A DNA stretch of 64,000 bases from Dioscorea cayenensis subsp. rotundata (lineage: Eukaryota; Streptophyta; Magnoliopsida; Dioscoreales; Dioscoreaceae): contig NC_052490.1 of NCBI RefSeq assembly GCF_009730915.1, positions 31,992,625-32,056,624 on the forward strand, read 5' to 3'. How positions within the stretch are numbered: position 1 is the first letter of the stretch; each line of letters starts with the position of its first letter. Below are positions 57,651-64,000 of the stretch, one piece after another. Under the pieces are notes generated by a model that saw only the letters and a program-made list of their open reading frames with translations, had not been told where the DNA came from and did not search any database. A program made the translations under genes and the position numbers.

Positions 57651-58270
57651 ACAGAAGAATTAAGGTGTTGTTTGGATCAAATTAAAAGATGTTAAGGTGT
57701 TGTTTAGATCAAATTAACTGAATTTCCCCATTCTATCTTAAGTAAGAGTGCAACAACCTTATTTCGCATGTGAAAGTGGTTTCGTGCATGTGCCTCTTGA
57801 ATCTTCTCTATAAAACCCTTCCTTATTTCCCCATTCCATCCAATCTTAAATGTTGTGCGCCTTTGTCCCCTTGAAAACCATGCGTCTCAATCTCTTTGCC
57901 TTGCTAATTGTTCTTGCTCTCACAGCTACAGCAACATTCACATCCCAGCTGGACTACTGGCATGAAATGTTGCCGAAGACCCCCATACCCCCAGCTATCA
58001 GGAACCTCATACCTTCCTCTGGTTCTCTCTATCTCTCTCTTTCTATTTGTGGCTGTGAAATAGTTAGCACTATTATTTAACCTTGTAGTATCAATGCAAC
58101 AATTAGTTTCTGCATTCTCAAATAAACCTACATTTTCTTCTACTTCTTTATTTTTAAATACACCTACATTCTCAAATAATTTTCGATTATTTTTATTTTT
58201 ATTATCACAAATTAATTATTTTTTTCAAAATAATATAATAATTTATTATTATTCATATATTTTAATTGTT

Positions 58271-58615
58271 TATTTTGTAATATAATTTTTAAAAATATAT
58301 AATTTAATTATTTTATTAATAAAATTTAAGAATTTATTAAATAATTCTTAGAGACTGACTGACACAGACAAACTGACTTCTTTATATTTGAAAAAGAATA
58401 ACAAATTTGCCATTATGTAACAGACATGACCCGAAAGAAAATGCCTTTCGAGTCATGTTTATTTTGTAATATAATTTTAAAAATATATTATTTAATTATT
58501 TTATTAATAATATTTAAGAATTTATTAATTAATTCTTAGAGACTGACTGACACAGACAGACAGACAAACTTGCCATTATGTAACAAACATGACCCGAAAG
58601 AAAATGCCTTTGTAT
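58271..58615. repeat. ~189-bp tandem duplication
   Basis: The sequence from TATTTTGTAATATAATTTTT through CTTAGAGACTGACTGACACA to CATGACCCGAAAGAAAATGC at 58271-58459 is repeated from 58460, with a small internal deletion. Each copy carries one arm of the inverted repeat discussed under findings. Confidence 0.9.
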
Positions 58616-58758
58616 ATCTAATATTTTTTATCATATAAAATTTTATATAATATCATATATTTATTATATTAATTAGAAGAAATATAAGTCAAGCACGTTT
58701 TTTATTTACTAATAAGATAAAAACCAACGTCACATACACTTCTTTCTCCTGGCTACTT

Positions 58759-59665
58759 CTAGCCACTCCAAACAATATGGCTTTTCGGCAAAAAAATGAA
58801 ATATGGGTTTTTTGCCGGGCATCGTCTTTAGCACTTTAAAAGCAACATAAGTTGATTCTATGTAGATGTGTTGAAGTGACATATGGCGACAGCCACAACA
58901 GTCGTCCCTTTACCAGTCAAAGTTAACATGTACCCTGTGCTGTTCTCGTGGCATGGCGGTAAAACACTACATGAGGGTATGGCATTGTGTATGTCATTGC
59001 TGGCTCTTGACAGCCACTCACTGTTGAGCTGGTATATATATTTTTGGTTCCAATTAACTCGACCATGGCTTCCAACGAGGTTCAGTTGTGGACTCCTCAC
59101 ACTCCTTGAGTGTGTTCTTGATTATTTGCGCCACAAGAGAAGTCGGTTCAACTTTGAAAAACATTAGTATTTTTTGGAGTTGATTCAAAGAAAATGGTAT
59201 ATTGTGCTTTGAATGTGGGAAAAACAAAGATCCAGAGCTCTTAATGAATTTTACGTGGAATTCAGAATCATGTTTGAGATTCTTTTGAAGGAAGAAATAC
59301 AAACCCTTGGTTGGGTCGATTAGGTTAATAGTCGGGTGAGAGTGTTTACCATGGCTTTAGATGTAGAATTTATGATTAGTGGTCGGATGAGTAGTTAAGT
59401 GAGATTGCTTACCATTGCCGTAGATGTATAATTTATCATGGTTAGTGGTCGGGTGAGTAGTACAGTCACTGTGGTTGCCGTTGCCATAGAAGTAGAATCT
59501 ACCATGGTGAATGATCACTTTGAGAGTGTGGTTGCCGTTGCCGTAAAAGAGGAAGTTATCACCGTGAGTTACCCCATCAAGTATGTGATTATTTTTGGTT
59601 TCATCAATGAAAACGGCCGTGATGTGGAGTATACTAACCAGTAAAACAATACTCAAGTTCTTCAT
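58759..59665 (-). pseudogene. BURP-domain pseudogene on the opposite strand, with YGNGNH repeats
   Basis: From an ATG at 59665: signal peptide MKNLSIVLLVSILHITAVF, then repeats of the type FLFYGNGNH, FYFYGNGNH and LYIYGNGKQ alternating with TTHPTTNH; then BURP blocks LYFFLQKNLKHDSEFHVKFI, NIPFSLNQLQKILMFFKVEP and TLKECEE. After a frame change come LEAMVELIGTKN and PYPHVVFYRHATRTA. After another come YMLTLTGKGTTVVAVAICHF and finally KVLKTMPGKKP and HIVW-like traces. Defects: TAA within the repeats (about 59357), at least three frame changes, a TAG where the conserved Trp follows the CHFNTST segment (about 58858), and loss of two CH-motif cysteines (RH, FH). It lies entirely within the intron of the plus-strand BURP relic. 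Confidence 0.88.
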
Positions 59666-60678
59666 GGTTGAGTAGGTAGGGAAGAGATGACTTTTTTTCA
59701 TATGCAAGTTTGTTATTTCTTTTCAAATTTAAAATAGTCTATCGATCTATGTCAGTCAGTCTCTAAGGCTATAGTTACATTAGCACAATTTTTTTTTCTA
59801 TTATTTTTTTTCGCCAAATTCAAACCACTATGCTAGTGGAGTTCACCAAGACTCTAATTGGAATGAGAAACATTCATGCCAGCTAAGTGTTTTTGCTCTC
59901 ACACCTACAGCAACATTCACATCCCAGCTGGACTATTGGCATGAAATGCCGCCGAAGACCACCATAAGCCATCAGAAACCGCAAACCCTCCTCTGGTTCT
60001 CTCTCGCCCTCTCTATTTGTGGCTGAGAAATAGTTAGCACAATTATTTTATATACAATCTTTAGGTTCCCTATAATCTCTCCCTCTGAGTGTCTGTGAAA
60101 TAGTTCTAAGTTCAATTTTATTTATAATATGCAGGTCCTCCTTTGGTCTCTCTTATTACTTATTTCTAAAATAGTTAGAAGTTTAATTTTATGTCTTCTC
60201 TCCAGGTGACAGTGTAAGATTTCTAATGACACTTATGCCCAAACCTATAGCTGGCCAGCAATATGCATATGTATCAAACGAAAAAGCTCAAATCCTTGAT
60301 GACCACACCATTGGGTTATTCATCTTAGAAAAAGACTTAATTCCGGGTTCCAAGTTCAATCTCAAAGACTATATCTACAGGGTCGCATTTCATACCTTAT
60401 CCAATCGCTAACAGTATCCCATTCTCATTGAGTAGGTTACCTAAGATCCTCAACTATTTTCAGGTTGAGTCCAGCTCTATTACATCTGACGTGATGAAGA
60501 CTACGTTAACTTCGTGTGAGGCACCGGCCATGCTCGGAGTATATAAACTTTGTGCCACATCACTAGAGGCAATGGTGGGGTTTAGCTTGATTACTCTGGG
60601 GACAAGAGACTTGCACGCAAGCTCCACAATGATAATGCATGAGAAGAGCAGTGATGCATTGACGAAAACTACATACAT

Positions 60679-60928
60679 AGTCCCTCTAATATAGTTAGTC
60701 TATCTTTTTGGTTCCTCTAATATAATTTGTCCCTAAGAGGTCCCTGTATTTTAATTTTTGATAAATGTAAATCCTCATAAGGACCTCTTAGGGACAAATT
60801 ATATTAAAGAGAGGGACTTATATTTCTCAAAAATTAAAATACATGGACTTTCTTGAGACAAATCATATTATAGGGACCAAAAGTACAGACTGACTATATT
60901 AGAGAGGGACTAAATAGGATATTATACC
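60679..60928. mobile_element. MITE, GTCCCTCTAATATAG family, copy 2
   Basis: Begins AGTCCCTCTAATATAGTTAG directly at the end of the BURP homology and ends TATTAGAGAGGGACTAAATA then GGATATTATACC. The outermost ~10 bases of the left end seen in copy 1 are missing. It truncates the BURP domain. Confidence 0.85.
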
Positions 60929-61085
60929 TAGTAAACACTTTATAGAAAAAGACTTAGAAAAGCACCTAACAGGCCCTAATGAGCACAAGCACAAGCACAA
61001 TACAAATTCCTCAAACCTAATCTAAAACTTGGAAATAAAAAAAATGATATATATATATATATATCCACAAGAAAGAAAGAATTAC

Positions 61086-61302
61086 CTTGGATACCAAGGG
61101 GACGACATTGGCCTTATTAGCATGGGCAAAAGTATTTATGAGATCTTCAAAGATGAACGCCATGAGCGGCGTGGAGAATCCATTGGCCATGGCCCGCAAT
61201 GGTGCCGATGGCCATGAGCGCCACATCCTTCATATCGGCAAACGAGAACAGTTTGATGTAAGACACGCTTCCTTCTTGCTGCTTCTTATCATCAATCCCC
61301 AT
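61086..61302 (-). pseudogene. ABCB (P-glycoprotein) transporter exon 1 fragment, frameshifted
   Basis: ATG at 61302 opens MGIDDKKQQEGSVSYIKLFS, then FADMKDVALMAIGTIA. One extra G in GCGGGCCATGG shifts the frame, after which MANGFSTPLMAFIFEDLINT and FAHANKANVVPLVSK continue to a good donor (AAG/GTAATT). This is the N-terminus and first membrane helix of plant ABCB/MDR half-repeats (KLFSFAD, GTIAAxANGxSxPLM, IFGxLIN are family hallmarks). No second exon follows; the sequence runs into the MITE. Confidence 0.85.
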
Positions 61303-61380
61303 ATATATCCTCGAACTTCACCAAAATCACAATAAAAAACGTTGAAAAAAAAGCACTTAGATTTGATGATCAAACTATAA

Positions 61381-63003
61381 CTTGAACGTCATGAGTGAAG
61401 ATTCATGCACCTCTAGAGGATTAGTTCTTATGATTTCGGAAAAGAAACTTGATGTTTTAATTTATGAAACGGTGGATATTGATTTATAGATGGCAATGGG
61501 AGGCTTTTTTCCCTTACACCCTGCAACTCTTAAGTATTAAAAATATGTATTATAATAGACACTTTTACGTTTATACCTTCTGGTTGATATTAAATTAAAA
61601 AATTTGAAAAATCCCTTTTTTTAATAAGAAAATTATTTATTTTTATTCCAGATATCTAGTAGATGATATGTGGGGATTTTAAATATACAATCTTTTTCTC
61701 TAACGGGTCTAGTGCACACATAAGTTCATAGCCAATTTCTCATGGATGATGGATGTCATGTAAAATATTTTTACAAAATTAGCGGGGTTTTAACGTAAAT
61801 TATATATTTGAAATTGAACTCCAATATTTTAAAATTATTATTCTCTTAAAATTTTGAAATAGATATAAATATGACATTTATATAAATAAATATATTGTAC
61901 TAATATAAACTTATTTTGTGAATACAACTCAAAATTAACAAAGAATCTTGTAAAAGATAAATAATATCAACATAATATTCTCACCTTCAAAATAGGCAAA
62001 GTTTTATTTGAACATATATGTAATTTTTTTTATGAATAATCTCTTAAAAATATTCTACTTATAGGATTTTTTAGGGAAATAAAAGGCCAATGTCTGTGAA
62101 GATTGCATTACTAGCCTTTATGTTTAATTTATAAATCACCTTAATTTACTAAATAAATAAATAAATCTACTGTAATTTTATTTGTTCACTGATCAAACAA
62201 AAGAGAAGAAGTTTAATAGTAACTTGACCTCATGCGTTTAAAAATAGAAGGTATTTTCTGGTTAATCAACAAAATTAAAAAAAGGATGCGTTTCCTAAAA
62301 GGGAGGATTGCTCAATCTTGGAATTTATTGCAAATAATAAAAGAATACTATGATTTATTTTTAGAATTATTCTTACAATGCACCATATATATATATATAT
62401 ATCATAATTTATATTTGATTAAATCCACATAGATTAACATGATCACGTAGTTTCAATGTTAAACTGAAAGTGACTTATAGACATATGGAAGAAAGCATCT
62501 GGAGCGGCAATATCTTCACATGACATGAGGATTTCTTCTTTAAACTTTAACCAGCTGCAATTATAAGCCGAAGAGATGCAGAGGACAAACATGGATCTAT
62601 TGTTATTTGGGTCCCATTAAAACTTTTTACAAGTAGTAAGAATTCGATTCTTGGTCAAAATACATGATATATGTGTGAGTGGTGATTGTGTGCACAGGTG
62701 GCCCGAAGTCTGACTTCCACTTACTGTATCGAGGTTTTCATCTCAACAAACTAATTTTGAAAAAATACAAAAAAAAAAATCATGATAAATACAAAATAAA
62801 CTAATTTTGGTATTCGAAAAAAATATGAAAAACACAAAGTCATATAAAGTTACAAATAATAAATTATTAATAATATATGTTTGTAATTTATTTCTACAAA
62901 ATAAACAAACAAGAGTTGAATGAGAAAACTAAAGTTAGATGAAGTAATGTGCCACGGTATTCTAGAAATAGTTATTGTTAGGTTGATGAAGTTGGTAAAC
63001 CTT
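61381..63003. other. Intergenic, AT-rich
   Basis: No gene or named element recognised. It separates the two E repeats and contains a (TA)n run at 62383-62402. Confidence 0.45.
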
Positions 63004-63005
63004 TA

Positions 63006-63102
63006 GGGGCTGTTTGGTTCGTGGTAATGTAGAAAGATTACCACGTGTTACGTGGTAATCTGAAAATATTACCACGTTTGGCATTGCACCGGTGGTAATG
63101 TG
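63006..63102. mobile_element. PIF/Harbinger (Tourist-like) terminal fragment
   Basis: Begins GGGGCTGTTTGGTTCGTGGT, the classic Tourist-type terminus, directly after TTA (the usual 3-bp target). Only ~97 bp remain before the sequence joins the E2 BURP fragment. It includes a perfect hairpin at 63036-63060. Confidence 0.7.
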
Positions 63103-63317
63103 GGGTCGCATTTCATACCTTATCCACTCGCTAACAATATCCCATTCTCATTGAGTAGGTTACCGGCCATGCTCGGAGTATATAAACTTTGTGCCACATC
63201 ACTAGAGGCAATGGTGGGGTTTAGCATGATTACTCTGGGGACAAGAGACTTGCACGCAAGCTCCACAATGATAACGCATGAGAAGAGCAGTGATGCATTG
63301 ACGAAAACTACATACAT
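63103..63317 (+). pseudogene. BURP-domain fragment, second copy (E2)
   Basis: Starts at GGGTCGCATTTC and reads SHFIPYPLANNIPFSLSRLP, then jumps over 28 codons to AMLGVYKLCATSLEAMVGFS and ends at the MITE. Otherwise nearly identical to 60384-60678. There is no upstream exon, so it is a dead fragment. Confidence 0.85.
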
Positions 63318-63557
63318 AGTCCCTCTAATATAGTTAGTCTGTCTTTTTGGTCTCTCTAATATAATTTGTCCCTAAGAGGTCTCTGTATTTTAATTTTTGA
63401 TAAATGTAAATCCTCATTAGGACCTAATTATATTAGAGAGAGGGACTTATATTTTTCAAAAATTAAAATACATGGACTTTGTTGGGACAAATCATATTAT
63501 AGGGACCAAAGGGACAGACTGACTATATTAGAGAGGGACTAAATAGGATATTATACC
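63318..63557. mobile_element. MITE, GTCCCTCTAATATAG family, copy 3
   Basis: The E2 counterpart of 60679-60928. It begins AGTCCCTCTAATATAGTTAG and ends GGATATTATACC. A small deletion around GGACCTAATTATATT distinguishes it from copy 2. Confidence 0.85.
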
Positions 63558-63703
63558 TAGTAAACACTTTATAGAAAAAAACTTAGCAAAGCACCTAACA
63601 GGCCCTAATGAGCACAAGCACAATACAAATTCCTCAAACCTAATCTAAAACTTGGAAATAAAAAAAAATGATATATATATATCCACAAGAAAGAAAGAAT
63701 TAC

Positions 63704-63920
63704 CTTGGATACCAAGGGGACGACATTGGCCTTATTAGCATGGGCAAAAGTATTTATGAGATCTCCAAAGATGAACGCCATGAGCGGCGTGGAGAATCCA
63801 TTGGCCATGGCCCGCAATGGTGCCGATGGCCATGAGCGCCACATCCTTCGTATCGGCAAACGAGAACAGTTTGATGTAAGACATGCTTCCTTCTTGCTGC
63901 TTCTTATCATCAATCCCCAT
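63704..63920 (-). pseudogene. ABCB transporter exon 1 fragment, second copy (E2)
   Basis: ATG at 63920 (MGIDDKKQQEGSMSYIKLFS), same extra G and same frame change as E1, then MANGFSTPLMAFIFGDLINT and the same donor. It keeps the family-typical FGDL where E1 has FEDL. No further exon in the window. Confidence 0.85.
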
Positions 63921-64000
63921 ATATATCCTCGAACTTCACCAAAATCACAATAAAAAACGTTGAAAAAAAAAAGCACTTAGATTTGATGATCAAACTATAA

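Larger units (their letters stand above)
57880..60691 (+). pseudogene. BURP-domain protein gene relic (plus strand)
   Basis: Exon 1 (57880-58021) encodes a signal peptide, MRLNLFALLIVLALTATATF, then the BURP-family N-terminal phrase LDYWHEMLPKTPIPPAI, with a donor after CCTTCCTCTG. Exon 2 begins at 60206 after TCTCTCCAG and holds the start of the BURP domain (DHTIGLFILEKDLIPGSKFN). A frame change near 60380 shifts to SIPFSLSRLPKILNYFQVES, then CEAPAMLGVYKLCATSLEAM and VGFSLITLGTRDLHASSTMI. The frame runs into a MITE at 60679 and stops. The C-terminal ~90 residues with the CH motifs are missing. A decayed second copy of exon 1 (TATFTSQLDYWHEMPPKTT) lies at about 59895-60000. Family members are secreted plant-specific wall proteins. 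Confidence 0.88.
60384..61380. repeat. Direct repeat E1 (BURP tail - MITE - ABCB exon)
   Basis: Matches 63104-64000 in order and orientation at roughly 95% or better by eye: GGTCGCATTTCATACCTTAT, the BURP tail, the MITE, then the ABCB exon and its upstream AATCACAATAAAAAACGTTG. E1 has 84 bp (about 60441-60524) that E2 lacks. Confidence 0.93.

Noticed and set aside
1-64000. CRISPR arrays, bacterial defence or secretion operons, integrons, phage genes
   Set aside because: The DNA is eukaryotic (GT-AG introns, plant families); no regularly spaced short repeats with unique spacers or prokaryotic operons were seen.

Overview
This is nuclear DNA of a flowering plant. It has AT-rich intergenic sequence, GT-AG introns, pentatricopeptide-repeat (PPR) genes, a PYR/PYL abscisic-acid receptor, an FtsH11 protease and typical plant transposons. 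Low GC in the coding third positions argues against a grass, but I cannot name the species.

The left half (1-32.5 kb) is gene-dense. In order it holds a PORR-domain intron-splicing factor (WTF1, minus), an E+-class PPR protein (minus), an eight-exon GH18 chitinase-like CHID1 homologue (minus), a DYW-class PPR protein (plus), a five-exon polygalacturonase (minus), a 17-exon FTSH11 plastid/mitochondrial protease (plus) and a three-exon PYL8/9-type abscisic-acid receptor (minus). I rebuilt all multi-exon models at splice-site level and they keep frame throughout. The DYW PPR - WTF1 - GH18 neighbourhood matches, from memory, Arabidopsis At4g01030-At4g01037-At4g01040, which suggests a conserved ancestral block. 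Four of these genes act in organelles: three in RNA processing and one in protein quality control.

The right half (32.5-64 kb) has no gene that I consider intact. It is a mosaic of mobile-element remnants, nested duplications and gene fragments. Two direct copies of a ~3.7 kb segment (33.5-37.2 and 52.9-56.8 kb) each carry private insertions: a 5'-truncated LINE with a clean target-site duplication and a Stowaway-like MITE in the right copy, and a long-TIR element in the left copy. Each copy therefore records the empty site of the other. Between them lie a LINE 3' end, a MITE with three identical 16-bp palindromes, a truncated lysine-rich reading frame, and a run of captured exons: a broken myosin XI tail exon next to seven exons of a broken COG3 (Golgi tethering) gene.

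The last 7 kb hold a Copia LTR/primer-site/gag remnant, a BURP-domain gene relic with a second BURP pseudogene in the opposite strand inside its intron, and two direct copies of a BURP-MITE-ABCB transporter junction. No bacterial-type system, CRISPR array, rRNA or intact tRNA was seen.
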